NCBI GenBank assembly: GCA_965221035.1
Contig: OZ244860.1
Coordinates: 2,232,001 to 2,296,000, forward strand
Length of the DNA: 64,000 nucleotides
From: UBA6522 sp965221035
GTDB lineage: Bacteria > Pseudomonadota > Gammaproteobacteria > Steroidobacterales > Rariloculaceae
Direction of reading: 5' to 3'
The position numbers and the translations under genes were made by a program. Of this stretch, positions 1-8,735 are shown one piece after another. The first letter of the stretch is position 1. The number at the start of each line of letters is the position of its first letter. The notes beneath the pieces were generated by a model. That model was not told the DNA's origin and did no database searches. It saw only the letters and a list, made by a program, of their open reading frames with translations.

Positions 1-1027
1 CACGCAGCGACAGCGAGTCCATCGCGCGGCGGTCCGGAATCCGGCAGGCGAAGTCGCGCGTGCCCCTGAACCCCACCCATAGCCCGAGTAGGATGACAAG
101 CAAGCCCGAAACGACGGCCACCATTCGACTGTACTCGGAAAAGGCGAGTTGCGCCTGGTGGCCCACGGCTCCGATGAAGGCGCCTGCCAACGCATAGAGC
201 GACAGGAACCCGAGCACAAAGGCAAAGGCGAGCTGCATGATCTTGCGGCGGATAACCGGCGTCAGCTGAGCCGTACCTCCAGTCGAGGACCCGGGCACGG
301 TGGCGAAACCGGCCATTACGCCGCCGAAGACCACCACCAATTGCAGCAGACAAGGTGTCAACACCGATGACAGCAGGCCCGCGCCGAGTGCGAGCACGGC
401 CACCGGCGTGATGTCCGCCCGGGACTTGAGTTCATCGGGCAGGCTGTACGGAGCGTCCCAGGCGCCGACGAACGTCAAATCCCTCTCACTGCCGAGATAT
501 GGGTTGGAAACGAACAACCGAAGCCGGTCGGCCCCTTCCTGGGTGAGAATCTCATTGCCGTCGGCATCCCGCTTGGGAAAGCTGTATACGCTCAGCCGAT
601 GGTGCTCGGCAATGCTCGGCCCGTCGGAAATCTCCGGCAGGAATTCCTGCTCGCCGACCCACAATGTGGCCGTCGGCACCCGGTCGACCAGGTCGCCCCG
701 ATGGATGGTTTCGCTGACGAAGAAGATGAGGTTCCGGTCCGGGCGCAGGTTGGCGATTATGGCGGCGCGGTCCACGTATTGGAAATACTCGTCCGTCGCG
801 AATGTGGCGGTGATCTCAAGATCCGGCGTGCGGATGAGTTCCCGGGTGAGGTACTGGGACACCGTGCCGGCCTTCATCAGTCGGGCCTGGTCGCCAACCC
901 CCCTTAGAAGCTGCTGTCCCTGCACGAAATAGGGAAACACCAGCCACGTCAGGGCGATGGCGAACGCCACGAACAGGAGTGCGCCGAGTTGGAAGGGATT
1001 GACGCGGCTTGTGGCGGTCGTGGCCAT
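1..1027 (-). CDS. CcdA-like thiol/redox transmembrane protein (partial)
   Basis: The gene reads from ATG at 1027, 12 bases after the SCO1-like stop codon, and runs off the left edge, so the C-terminus is missing. Residues 15-35 form a membrane anchor, followed by about 170 residues of predicted periplasmic domain. Then comes a hydrophobic segment containing LLSSVLTPCLLQL, which resembles the GLxSSLxPC motif of the first CcdA/DsbD helix, and at least two more membrane segments. CcdA-type proteins carry reducing equivalents across the membrane to periplasmic thiol proteins, including cytochrome c and copper-chaperone partners. Its place behind a SCO1-like gene and two c-type cytochromes supports such a role. 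The second cysteine helix of CcdA would lie beyond the window, so the family call is by similarity and context. Confidence 0.7.
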   Translation of the reverse strand, partial: MATTATSRVNPFQLGALLFVAFAIALTWLVFPYFVQGQQLLRGVGDQARLMKAGTVSQYLTRELIRTPDLEITATFATDEYFQYVDRAAIIANLRPDRNLIFFVSETIHRGDLVDRVPTATLWVGEQEFLPEISDGPSIAEHHRLSVYSFPKRDADGNEILTQEGADRLRLFVSNPYLGSERDLTFVGAWDAPYSLPDELKSRADITPVAVLALGAGLLSSVLTPCLLQLVVVFGGVMAGFATVPGSSTGGTAQLTPVIRRKIMQLAFAFVLGFLSLYALAGAFIGAVGHQAQLAFSEYSRMVAVVSGLLVILLGLWVGFRGTRDFACRIPDRRAMDSLSLR

Positions 1028-1039
1028 GACGGGGCTTGC

Positions 1040-1693
1040 CTATCCTCCCTGGGCCATGGCCGCCACCAGTTCTTCGGCCGGCGTCGAGAAATTGAAAACG
1101 TCCACCAGTCGACCGTCCGGATCAATCACGAACACGTTGGCGGTGTGCTGCACGGTGTAGTTGTTCTGCGTCTTGGTCACTACGTAACTGACCCTGAAGT
1201 TGTTGGCGGCGGCGTTGATCTGCGAGACGTTGCCGCTCAGCCCGATCATTCGGTCACCGAAGCGTGAAGCATATTCGTCGGTGATCTCCGGCGAATCACG
1301 CTCGGTGTCGACGCTCACAAAGATGCCCGCCGCATCGGCTTCGGTATCCCTCAGCGCCTTGCCCATGTTGAGCGCCATCATGGGGCACACCGCCGGGCAG
1401 TGGGTGAATCCGAATCCGAGCAGGACGTGGCGACCGCGAAAATCCTCCGCGGTAACCGTCTCGCCGTTGCGTCCGACCAGCTCGAAGGCCACTACGATGT
1501 CCTGGAGCGGATCGCCGACTTCGTGAGCGCCATGCATCTCATGGCCTTCGTGGGCATGTCCGGTTTCGGCCTCGCCATCCTGGGCGATGGCGGCACCGGA
1601 CGCCGAGACAAACGCCGCGACCAATATCCCAATCCACGCACACAAGGGGACCGGGAGCGGTGCCCTCCGAATAATCGCGTCAATCCGCATCAT
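1040..1693 (-). CDS. SCO1/SenC-family copper chaperone
   Basis: The protein is 217 residues with an N-terminal signal or anchor (about residues 12-38, ending ASGAAIAQ) and a His-rich stretch HAHEGHEMHGAH. The thioredoxin-like SCO domain carries the copper motif CPAVC in GFTHCPAVCPMM and the downstream ligand His in VQHTANVFVID. SCO proteins deliver copper to, or maintain thiols in, periplasmic or membrane copper enzymes, classically the CuA site of cytochrome oxidase. No oxidase gene is visible; the nearest partners are the two cytochrome-propeller proteins upstream and the CcdA-like protein 12 bases downstream. I start at ATG 1693 (MMRIDA), preceded by a weak GGAA; an ATG directly after it would remove one residue. 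Confidence 0.88.
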   Translation of the reverse strand: MMRIDAIIRRAPLPVPLCAWIGILVAAFVSASGAAIAQDGEAETGHAHEGHEMHGAHEVGDPLQDIVVAFELVGRNGETVTAEDFRGRHVLLGFGFTHCPAVCPMMALNMGKALRDTEADAAGIFVSVDTERDSPEITDEYASRFGDRMIGLSGNVSQINAAANNFRVSYVVTKTQNNYTVQHTANVFVIDPDGRLVDVFNFSTPAEELVAAMAQGG

Positions 1694-1713
1694 TTTGATT
1701 CCGTGATGATGCA

Positions 1714-3453
1714 CTAGTAGTCGAGTATAACCCCCTCGAAAGGATTGATTCCGGCGTGGAAGTTGCCCTGGTCGCGCACCACGCGGGACTCGCCGTTCTC
1801 GTCGTAGTGCACCCAGATGAGTCCATGGGCGTCGCCGTTGCCGGGCATTTCGATCTTGCGGATCAGTTCCCTGGTGTCGACGTCGTAGACGTAGATCCTG
1901 CCTTCGCCATTGCTGGTGGCCCACATCTCGCGACCGTTGGGCGACAAGAGGATATGGTCCAGCTTGTAGGCGCTGTAGAGGGTCTCGGTGGCGTGCCCCG
2001 TCTGCGTATCGATGATGGTGACCGTACGGCCCAGGTGGTGTGCGCCTTCGCCCTTGTCGGCGACCCACAGTTCCGTTTCATCCGGGTTCAGGGCGGCACC
2101 GTACGGCCCTATACCGGTGCCGTTGGTCCAGATGATCTCGCCGGTGACGATATCCACCTTGGCGGCCACCGAACTGCTCATGATCGGGTAGATGTACTCG
2201 CTGGCGTTGTCGATGACGGCCCAGTTCGGTCGATAACCGGGGATCGGATACTCGGCGACCACCTCCCAGGTATCCGGATCGATCGTCGCGACCCAGAAAG
2301 GCCTCATGGCCATGAGCGTTCCCTGGTACATCATCGTCACGCCACGCATGCCCGTGCTGCGGCCCGGAGCGTAGCCCGCGGGCTCCATCAGCGCGTAGAT
2401 GTACTCGTAATCCTTGTCGGTCCAGACGGTGTAGATGAACCCGCCCATGTCCACGTCCCGGACGCCGCCCAGGATCTCGTCCGTTTCCGGGTCGTACAGA
2501 AACAGCCCGAGCCCGTCCTGATCCCGCACGAAAACGTCGAACAGCACCTTGTCCCTGAATACCTGGCCGTGATGCAGCCGGGCGCCGATGGTGACCTGCG
2601 CCACCGGCTGCAAGGTGATGGCGTCGAGCTTGAGCATGGTCCAGGCGCCGGCCGGATCCGGCGTTCCGTCGGCGGTGGGTTCCCGGGGGCCGACCATGTA
2701 GGCGTACTTGCCGTCGGGTGACATGGCCGAGGTATGCACCACCGCCCGCAGGTTCTCCGGGATCATGTGGGAGGCGATGATCTCCATGGTCTGCGCATCG
2801 CCGACCACGAGCTGGTTGCTGGGCGGTGGCTGGTAGCCGTCGAACAGCACCGACGGCGAACTGGTCGTGCCCACATTCTCGTAGAAATAGGTCTTGCCCG
2901 GTTCGGGCGTGAACTTGGGCTCGCCGGGGTCCCACGTCGCCACGATCCGCGACGGATACTCGCTCCAGACGCTGCCTTCGATCGCCCGTCGCGTCCACGT
3001 CTCCTGCACCGAGGCGAACGTCTCCACCGCTTCCACCTGCAAGTCACGCGGCGTCCTGGCAAACTCCTGCTCCTCGGCCCGGTTCGCCCGTACCGCCGCC
3101 AGCGCATCCCGCCAGCCCGGCACCAGGCCTATGTCAGCCGGCAGATCCGCCAGGGTGCGAATGTACATGGCGATTGCATCGAGATCGGTGTCGCTGGGAT
3201 TCATCTCCGCAACGATCACGCCCATCATCGGGTTGTTCTCCAGCTGATCGTAGATGTCAACCGGCGTCGGACCGAAGCGAAGCGTCGGGCCGACCAGGCC
3301 CTCTGCCGTCGCGCCGTGGCAGACCCAGCATCCGATGTCGGCGTGGAACAGTTCTTCACCGCGCTCGACCAGCGCCTCGACTGTGTCCTGTGCCGCGGCG
3401 GGGGCGGCGATCAGCAAACCGATGAACAGACCCGAAAGGTATCGTCTTCCCAT
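1714..3453 (-). CDS. Secreted monohaem cytochrome c with beta-propeller (copy A)
   Basis: This 579-residue protein has a signal peptide ending APAAAQ, then a cytochrome c domain with the haem motif CWVCH at 42-46 and a candidate distal Met in NNPMMG. The remaining 430 or so residues are a YncE/cytochrome-d1-like beta-propeller of repeated SPDGKYAY-type strands. His-rich turns recur (LHHGQVF, GAHHLGRTV, GDAHGLIWVHY). The start is supported by GAGGGA ten bases upstream. It lies directly downstream of a close paralogue and upstream of SCO1-like and CcdA-like genes, so one transcript is likely. A periplasmic electron-transfer or oxidoreductase role is inferred; neither haem d1 nor copper binding is shown by sequence alone. 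Confidence 0.8.
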   Translation of the reverse strand: MGRRYLSGLFIGLLIAAPAAAQDTVEALVERGEELFHADIGCWVCHGATAEGLVGPTLRFGPTPVDIYDQLENNPMMGVIVAEMNPSDTDLDAIAMYIRTLADLPADIGLVPGWRDALAAVRANRAEEQEFARTPRDLQVEAVETFASVQETWTRRAIEGSVWSEYPSRIVATWDPGEPKFTPEPGKTYFYENVGTTSSPSVLFDGYQPPPSNQLVVGDAQTMEIIASHMIPENLRAVVHTSAMSPDGKYAYMVGPREPTADGTPDPAGAWTMLKLDAITLQPVAQVTIGARLHHGQVFRDKVLFDVFVRDQDGLGLFLYDPETDEILGGVRDVDMGGFIYTVWTDKDYEYIYALMEPAGYAPGRSTGMRGVTMMYQGTLMAMRPFWVATIDPDTWEVVAEYPIPGYRPNWAVIDNASEYIYPIMSSSVAAKVDIVTGEIIWTNGTGIGPYGAALNPDETELWVADKGEGAHHLGRTVTIIDTQTGHATETLYSAYKLDHILLSPNGREMWATSNGEGRIYVYDVDTRELIRKIEMPGNGDAHGLIWVHYDENGESRVVRDQGNFHAGINPFEGVILDY

Positions 3454-3488
3454 GGCAACTGGTCCCTCGTTATCGATATGAAATAGCG

Positions 3489-5225
3489 CTAGAAATTCAA
3501 CGCATTGCCCAGCACGGGATTGACGCCGCCGTGGAAATTGCCCTGGTCGCGAACGACCCGGGGCTCGCCATTCTCATCGTAGTGCACCCACACCAGGCCG
3601 TGCGCATCGCCATTGCCGGGCATGTCGATGATGTTCGTCAGCTCCCTCGACTCCGCGTCGTAGACGTAGATTCGGCCCTCGCCGTTGCTGGTGGCCCACA
3701 TCTCCTTGCCGTTGGGGGCGAGCAGCACGTGGTCGACCTTGTAGGCGCCGTAGAGCGTTTCCGTGGCGTGCCCGGTCTGGGTATCGATGATGGTGACGGT
3801 CCGGCCCAGGTGGTGGGCGCCCTCGCCCTTGTCCGCGACCCAAAGCTCGGTCTCGTCGACGTTGAGCGATGCGCCGTAGGGACCGATGCCCGTGCCGTTG
3901 GTCCAGACAACTTCACCGGACTCGATGTTGATCTTGGCGGCGTTGGACAACGAGTTGATGACGTACATGTGCTCCTTGGCGGAGTCCACGACCAGCCAGT
4001 TGGGCCGATAGCCGGGGATGGGGTATTCGCGCAGCACCTCCCAGGTGTCCGGATCGATCTTGGCGATCCAGAACGGGCGCAACGCCGTGAACCGTCCCTG
4101 GTACATGCTCACCGCGGCGAACATCCCGGTGGCGCGGCCCGGCGCGTAGCCTGCGGGCTCGACCAGCGCGTAGATGTATTCGTAATCCTTGTCGGTCCAG
4201 GCGGTGTAGGCGAAACCGCCCAGATCCACGTCGGTGATACCGCCGACGATCTCATCGGTTTCCGGGTCCAGCAGAAAGACGCCCAGTCCGTCGGGGTCGC
4301 GGGCGAACATGTCGACCAGCACGAGATCGCGGAATGCCTGGGCATGGTGTATCCGACCGCCGATGGTGAATTGCTTGATAGGCTGCAGGGTGACGGCATC
4401 CGCCTTGATGAGTGTCGCCGAAGCATTCACCGTGGGCACATCGTCGGCCTGGCCCGGCCGTGCGCCGATGATGTAGACGTAACGGCCATCGGGCGACATC
4501 ACTGTGCCGTGAACCGTGGCGCGAAGATGCTCCGGCAGCATGTAGCTTGCGATGATCTCCTTGGTCTCGGCATCGCCCACCACGATCTGGTTGCTGGGCG
4601 GCGGCACGTAACCGTCATACAGGACCGACGGCGAGCTGGTGGTGCCCACATTCTCGTAGAAATAGGTCTTGCCCGGCTCGGGAGTGAACTTGGGCTCGCC
4701 GGGATCGAACGTTGCGACGACCTCGGTCTGGTAATGGCTCTTGAGGCTGCCCTCCCTGGCGCGACGGGTCCAGGTCTCCTGCACCGAGACAAAGGTCTCG
4801 ATCGCCTCCACCTGCAGGTCGCGCGGCGTCTTGGCGAATTCCAACTGCCGGGCCTGGTTCGCCTTGACGGTGGCCAACGATGTGCGCCAGCCCTCCACCA
4901 GGTCCAGCTCCAGCGGCAGGTCCGCCAGCGTGCGAATGTACATGGAGATCGCCTCGAGATCCGCATCGCTGGGATCCATCTCGGAGACGATCACGCCCAT
5001 CATCGGGTTGCTTTCGAGCTGATCGAAGATGTCCACCGGCGTCGGCCCGAAGTGAAGCGTGGGACCCACCAGCCCCTGGGCATTCGCGCCATGGCAAACG
5101 TGACAACCGATATCCGAGTTGAACAGCTCGCCGCCGCGAGCCACCAATTCTTCCACTGTCTGGGCCGATACAATTCCGCCCAGCAGCCAACCGACGACGA
5201 TTCCCGAAAGGTATTTGCGTGCCAT
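3489..5225 (-). CDS. Secreted monohaem cytochrome c with beta-propeller (copy B)
   Basis: This 578-residue paralogue of the next gene in the operon has the same layout: signal peptide (MARKYLSGIVVGWLLGG, cleaved near VSAQ), haem motif CHVCH at 41-45, NNPMMG-like NPMMGVIV, then a long beta-propeller. Many stretches are shared almost word for word with copy A (PEPGKTYFYENVGTTSSPS, GAHHLGRTVTIIDTQTGH), so the pair arose by tandem duplication. The in-frame extension to 5282 is rejected because ATG 5225 has GAGGGAAC in front of it. It is the first gene of a probable operon reading to the left edge. The reaction is unknown; conserved His clusters in the propeller and the SCO1 neighbour make a copper site possible but unproven. 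Confidence 0.8.
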   Translation of the reverse strand: MARKYLSGIVVGWLLGGIVSAQTVEELVARGGELFNSDIGCHVCHGANAQGLVGPTLHFGPTPVDIFDQLESNPMMGVIVSEMDPSDADLEAISMYIRTLADLPLELDLVEGWRTSLATVKANQARQLEFAKTPRDLQVEAIETFVSVQETWTRRAREGSLKSHYQTEVVATFDPGEPKFTPEPGKTYFYENVGTTSSPSVLYDGYVPPPSNQIVVGDAETKEIIASYMLPEHLRATVHGTVMSPDGRYVYIIGARPGQADDVPTVNASATLIKADAVTLQPIKQFTIGGRIHHAQAFRDLVLVDMFARDPDGLGVFLLDPETDEIVGGITDVDLGGFAYTAWTDKDYEYIYALVEPAGYAPGRATGMFAAVSMYQGRFTALRPFWIAKIDPDTWEVLREYPIPGYRPNWLVVDSAKEHMYVINSLSNAAKINIESGEVVWTNGTGIGPYGASLNVDETELWVADKGEGAHHLGRTVTIIDTQTGHATETLYGAYKVDHVLLAPNGKEMWATSNGEGRIYVYDAESRELTNIIDMPGNGDAHGLVWVHYDENGEPRVVRDQGNFHGGVNPVLGNALNF

Positions 5226-5368
5226 CCCCGTTCCCTCAATTGTGTTCCGCCCGATGACTCCCCTCCGGCGGCGCAGGGCCAAGGATTATAGCTCAAGCCG
5301 CCTATCGTTCCCGGCCATCCATTATGATTGGGCAGTCAAGCCGGAAGGCGGCCAGGAGCGGTATCCGC

Positions 5369-6436
5369 ATGATCGTTTCTCGAGTTTTCCAAGCCATTGG
5401 ATGGCTCTTGCTGGCAACCGGTTTCGAAACCGTCCACGCCCAGTCCGCAGACCTGTTCTTCGAAGGCGTCCTGCTGATCGAACCGGCACCGCCCGCCGAC
5501 GTAATGGTGCCGATCGCCGCGGACGACTCACCGGGCGGCGGCCTGAACGCCATGGGCATGGGTGGCGGGGGCCAGGGTGCCATGGGTGCGGCCGGGGGCC
5601 AGGGCGGCATGGGTGCGGCTGGTGGCCAGGGTGGCATGGGCGGCGGCGGCGCGGACGAAGGCCCGGTCCCGGTGCAGTTCTACAGGCCCGCGACGCGGCG
5701 GTCCGACGTCGCCCTGGTCATGATCCCCGGCGGAGGTCTGCCGTCGTGGAGTTATACCGCCACTCCCGACGGACGCGAGGGATGGGCGCAGCAGTTCGCC
5801 CGAGCCGGCGTCCCGGTGTACCTGATGAATCCGCCGGCCGGATTCCGGGAGGAACTGGGTCGCTGGAACAAGGAATCCGTCTGGCCGCTGTGGGGCATGG
5901 GACCGGAGTTCGGCACCCCCTACCCCGACGGCAAGCACCCGGTCGAGTCCATCGACAATCTCCACGCCTCTTTCTACATTGCCCGTGCGCCCGGCGGCGC
6001 GGCGCACCTGCGCTCGCTGCTGGACGAGATCGGCCCGGCGGTGGTGCTCGCCCATTCCGCGGGTGGCGCGGCGATGTTCTCCACGGCCAGGGCGCTTCAT
6101 CCCCATCTGCTCGGAACCATCGCCGTTGAGACCACCAATTGCCCCACCGACGAAACCGCGCTGGACACCATCTATGTGGAGGGAGGCCGGGCGTTCCTCA
6201 GTCTCTGGGGCGACCATCTCGACCGGGGCGCGCCGAGCATGCAGACCCGGTATGCGTCGTGCCGACAGGCGAGCGAGACGATATCGGCGTCGGGCGGCCG
6301 TGCCCAGACCATCCACCTGCCCCAGGACCTTGGCATCACAGGCAATACCCACCTGATGATGCAGGACAGGAACAATGTTGAACTGGGCCAGATCATCCTT
6401 GATTGGATTCACTCGGAGTCCGAAGGGCGGGAGTAG
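5369..6436 (+). CDS. Secreted alpha/beta hydrolase with Gly-Gln-Met repeat
   Basis: The protein is 355 residues. ATG 5369 has AGGAG ten bases upstream and opens a signal peptide (MIVSRVFQAIGWLLLATGF, cleaved near VHAQ). A low-complexity stretch of three nine-residue units of the type GGQGGMGAA follows at about residues 67-93. The hydrolase domain then has an oxyanion-type GGG (MIPGGGLPSW), the nucleophile elbow AHSAGGAAMF and a candidate catalytic His in GITGNTHLMM. It looks like a periplasmic or exported esterase of unknown substrate. It diverges from the cytochrome-propeller operon, and the intervening gap of about 140 bases should hold both promoters. Confidence 0.75.
   Translation: MIVSRVFQAIGWLLLATGFETVHAQSADLFFEGVLLIEPAPPADVMVPIAADDSPGGGLNAMGMGGGGQGAMGAAGGQGGMGAAGGQGGMGGGGADEGPVPVQFYRPATRRSDVALVMIPGGGLPSWSYTATPDGREGWAQQFARAGVPVYLMNPPAGFREELGRWNKESVWPLWGMGPEFGTPYPDGKHPVESIDNLHASFYIARAPGGAAHLRSLLDEIGPAVVLAHSAGGAAMFSTARALHPHLLGTIAVETTNCPTDETALDTIYVEGGRAFLSLWGDHLDRGAPSMQTRYASCRQASETISASGGRAQTIHLPQDLGITGNTHLMMQDRNNVELGQIILDWIHSESEGRE
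5567..5647 (+). repeat. 27-bp tandem repeat, three units, inside the hydrolase gene
   Basis: Three consecutive 27-base units at 5567, 5594 and 5621 encode GGQGAMGAA, GGQGGMGAA and GGQGGMGGG. The unit length is a multiple of three, so copy-number change would keep the frame. The repeat lies between the signal peptide and the catalytic domain and probably forms a flexible linker. Confidence 0.85.
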
Positions 6437-6477
6437 GCGTAAATCATGGGCCCTGTAGGGCAGCGAGCGCGAATTCA

Positions 6478-6906
6478 TTGACGGCAACCACCTACAACAG
6501 CAAGAAAGACACCTGGTTGAGCATCCTGATCTACGGTGCGGCCTGTAGTGCTCTTGCCGCTTGCGTGGGGCTCGTTTCCACGGGTTCGCCGGACGACATG
6601 CTCACCGCCGCGTTCCTGTTGGCCATTGGCGTGATGTTACCGGTCTGGGTGATGCGCGCGACCTACTATGTTCTTCACGTCGAGCAACTCCGCATACGGT
6701 GCGGCCCGTTCAGGTGGACGGTCCCGCTCGACAAGATTCAATCGGTCGAGCGTACCCGCACCATCGAGTCGGGACCGGCGTTGTCGTTGGATCGCGTGCG
6801 ACTCCGATACGGCAGATTTCGCTGGGTGGTGATATCTCCGGAGCGTCGCGAACAGTTCCTCACCGAGCTTGAAAGCCGCCGAAACCGCCTCCCGCGCGGA
6901 GCCTAG
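6478..6906 (+). CDS. Small membrane protein with bacterial PH domain
   Basis: About 142 residues if it starts at TTG 6478; an ATG at 6403 in the same frame would overlap the end of the hydrolase gene by 34 bases. Two adjacent hydrophobic helices (ILIYGAACSALAACVGL and LTAAFLLAIGVMLPVWVM) are followed by a short beta-rich region with RIRCGPFRWTVPLDKIQSVE. This fits the bacterial PH (YdbT/DUF1200-like) fold, which usually sits on the cytoplasmic face of the membrane. It is followed 11 bases later by a TerB-like gene, so the two are probably cotranscribed. The exact function is unknown and the start codon is uncertain. Confidence 0.6.
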   Translation: MTATTYNSKKDTWLSILIYGAACSALAACVGLVSTGSPDDMLTAAFLLAIGVMLPVWVMRATYYVLHVEQLRIRCGPFRWTVPLDKIQSVERTRTIESGPALSLDRVRLRYGRFRWVVISPERREQFLTELESRRNRLPRGA

Positions 6907-6917
6907 GAACGTACAGC

Positions 6918-7448
6918 ATGCCGTACCTGCTCGGATTGCTTGGCCTGATCGTGTCGGTCGCGATCCTGCTCAGCCGCCTGGCGGATGCCGGCATCGACCT
7001 GGGCGGACTGAATCCGTTTCTCTGGCGACGCCGGCGCGCCTGGCGCCAGAAGTTCGAGGCCAATCCGCTGTTCGGCCTGGATCAGCCCATGGACGTGGCG
7101 GCCGTTCTCGCCGTGGGCGTCGCCAAGGCGGATGGCGACATGAGCATGGAGCAAAAGCAGACCCTGCTTGAGGCCTTCCAGCAGACATTCAATATCGACC
7201 TCCGTGGAGCGGAAGACCTGCTCGGTTCCAGCGCGCACCTGGTGGGCGATGGCCGGATTCTCAAGGACCAGGTCGGTGACGTGGTCGCAAGAAGCAAGGA
7301 GCGATTCACCGACAGTCAAGTCGATACGACCCTTTCGCTGCTGGAGGAAATCGCGGCGGTCGAAGGTGCCTCCGACCGGCAACGGGAACTGATCGGCCAT
7401 GTCGAGGACGCCTTTCGCGGCCAGCCCACGGCGGGGGATTGGGGATGA
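6918..7448 (+). CDS. Membrane-anchored TerB-like protein
   Basis: This 176-residue protein starts with one membrane helix (PYLLGLLGLIVSVAILLS) and a basic patch (WRRRRAWRQK). A helical domain follows with KADGDMSMEQKQTLLEAF and the repeated acidic-helix pattern of the TerB/DjlA co-chaperone family (tellurite resistance protein B fold). Such domains bind metal ions or partner proteins; the role here is unknown. It follows the PH-domain gene closely and precedes a serine hydrolase gene, all on the plus strand. A second soluble TerB-like protein is encoded at 25432-25872. Confidence 0.65.
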   Translation: MPYLLGLLGLIVSVAILLSRLADAGIDLGGLNPFLWRRRRAWRQKFEANPLFGLDQPMDVAAVLAVGVAKADGDMSMEQKQTLLEAFQQTFNIDLRGAEDLLGSSAHLVGDGRILKDQVGDVVARSKERFTDSQVDTTLSLLEEIAAVEGASDRQRELIGHVEDAFRGQPTAGDWG

Positions 7449-7479
7449 TTGCGGCCGCCGCAAATTGAGGATTTTGAAA

Positions 7480-8571
7480 ATGAAGGCAGCGAATCTTGTT
7501 GCGAACTTGAGAAAATTCAGTGGGCCGTCGCGGTGCCCGCTTGGCGTTTCGCTCGGCGCCTTGCTTGCCGCCGGCCTCTCTGCCGCTTGCATCGCACAGA
7601 CGCCCGACACCGAGCCGCAGCTGGACTACCGCGCCGCGGCGGACTACAGCGTCGCCCAGGAAGGGGTTTCGATGCTGGTCATGCATTCGGGCGATATCGT
7701 CTTCGAGGAATACGCAAACGGTGGCGGTCCCGACACGGCCTGGGTGACCGCCAGCGGCACCAAGAGTTTCTGGGGCGTTCTGCTGGCCGCCATGGTGCAG
7801 GACGGCGAAGCCCGGATCGACGAGCTGGTGTCCGACACGATCACCGAGTGGCGCGCGGACGCGCTCAAGAGCCAGATTACCGTCAGCCACCTGCTCTCCA
7901 TGACCGACGGTCTGGACGGGCAGCCGTCCGGTCCGGGCCCGGTAGAGACCTATGCCGAAGCCGTCGCCCTGGCGCCGGTCCACCCGCCCGGTGAGGTGTT
8001 TGTGTATCGCCCGGCATCGTTCCAGATCTTCGGAGAATGGGTGCGCCGCAAGGTGGCCGGTCGATACGACCACGCCGTCGAGTACATGCAGGCACGCATT
8101 TTCGACCACCTCGACATCTCGCCCGCCTATTGGCCCACCGAGGCGGACGGCCTGCCCCGCATGCCCTCAAGTTCAGAGTGGACGGCGCGTGACTGGGCTG
8201 TTTTCGGGGAATTCGTCCGACTGGGCGGAAACTGGAACGGACGGCAACTGGTCGACCCTGACGCGCTTGCCGCCAATTTCGTCGGCAGCGCGGCCAACGC
8301 CGCCTACGGTCTGGGTTGGTGGCTGGCAAGGCCGATCCCCGAGGGGGTGATCGAACAGCAAGCCCGGACCGCGTTTCTGAACTCGCTCCCCGACGAAGAG
8401 CGGATACCCGACGATCTGGTCATCGCCATCGGCGGCGGCAACCAGCGAATGTACATCATTCCGTCCCTGGAACTGGTGATTGTCCGCCAGCAGCGAATCC
8501 TGCGCGAGGGACCGGTCCGAAGTGAATTTTCGGATCAGGGGTTTTGGGGGTATTTGCTTGGGGAGGGGTGA
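7480..8571 (+). CDS. Exported serine hydrolase of the beta-lactamase/PBP fold
   Basis: The 363-residue protein starts at ATG 7480, with GAGG nine bases upstream. Hydrophobic residues 20-37 form a signal peptide; the Cys in LSAACIAQ could be a lipobox but lacks the usual Leu at -3. The S12 motif SxxK is S92-GTK in WVTASGTKSFWG. The second motif reads VYRPASF where most relatives have YxN, and GLGWWLARP may stand near the third motif. Family members are esterases, DD-peptidases or beta-lactam hydrolases, and the altered YxN makes beta-lactamase activity doubtful. It is the last gene of the plus-strand run. Confidence 0.78.
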   Translation: MKAANLVANLRKFSGPSRCPLGVSLGALLAAGLSAACIAQTPDTEPQLDYRAAADYSVAQEGVSMLVMHSGDIVFEEYANGGGPDTAWVTASGTKSFWGVLLAAMVQDGEARIDELVSDTITEWRADALKSQITVSHLLSMTDGLDGQPSGPGPVETYAEAVALAPVHPPGEVFVYRPASFQIFGEWVRRKVAGRYDHAVEYMQARIFDHLDISPAYWPTEADGLPRMPSSSEWTARDWAVFGEFVRLGGNWNGRQLVDPDALAANFVGSAANAAYGLGWWLARPIPEGVIEQQARTAFLNSLPDEERIPDDLVIAIGGGNQRMYIIPSLELVIVRQQRILREGPVRSEFSDQGFWGYLLGEG

Positions 8572-8735
8572 TGGTTTGCGGGTTGAGAACGGAAGGGACT
8601 GTCGGAAGGTGCTATATGGACTGACGTTCGTGAGCAGAATCTGGATTGCCTGGCGTCCGCCTGACAAACGAAAGAGCCATCGGAACTGGGGCCGGACTCA
8701 AACGCCAACCATCATGACACGGAAGAGGGGCGCCG

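Noticed and set aside
3531..5291. A 586-codon open frame on the plus strand opposite cytochrome-propeller copy B
   Set aside because: It mirrors a real gene with high third-position GC. It has no signal, motif or ribosome site, and a similar mirror frame (1756-2721) lies opposite copy A.
8323..8571. Functional class C beta-lactamase call for the serine hydrolase
   Set aside because: SxxK is present, but YxN is replaced by YRP and no clear KTG is seen, so I keep the general serine-hydrolase call.
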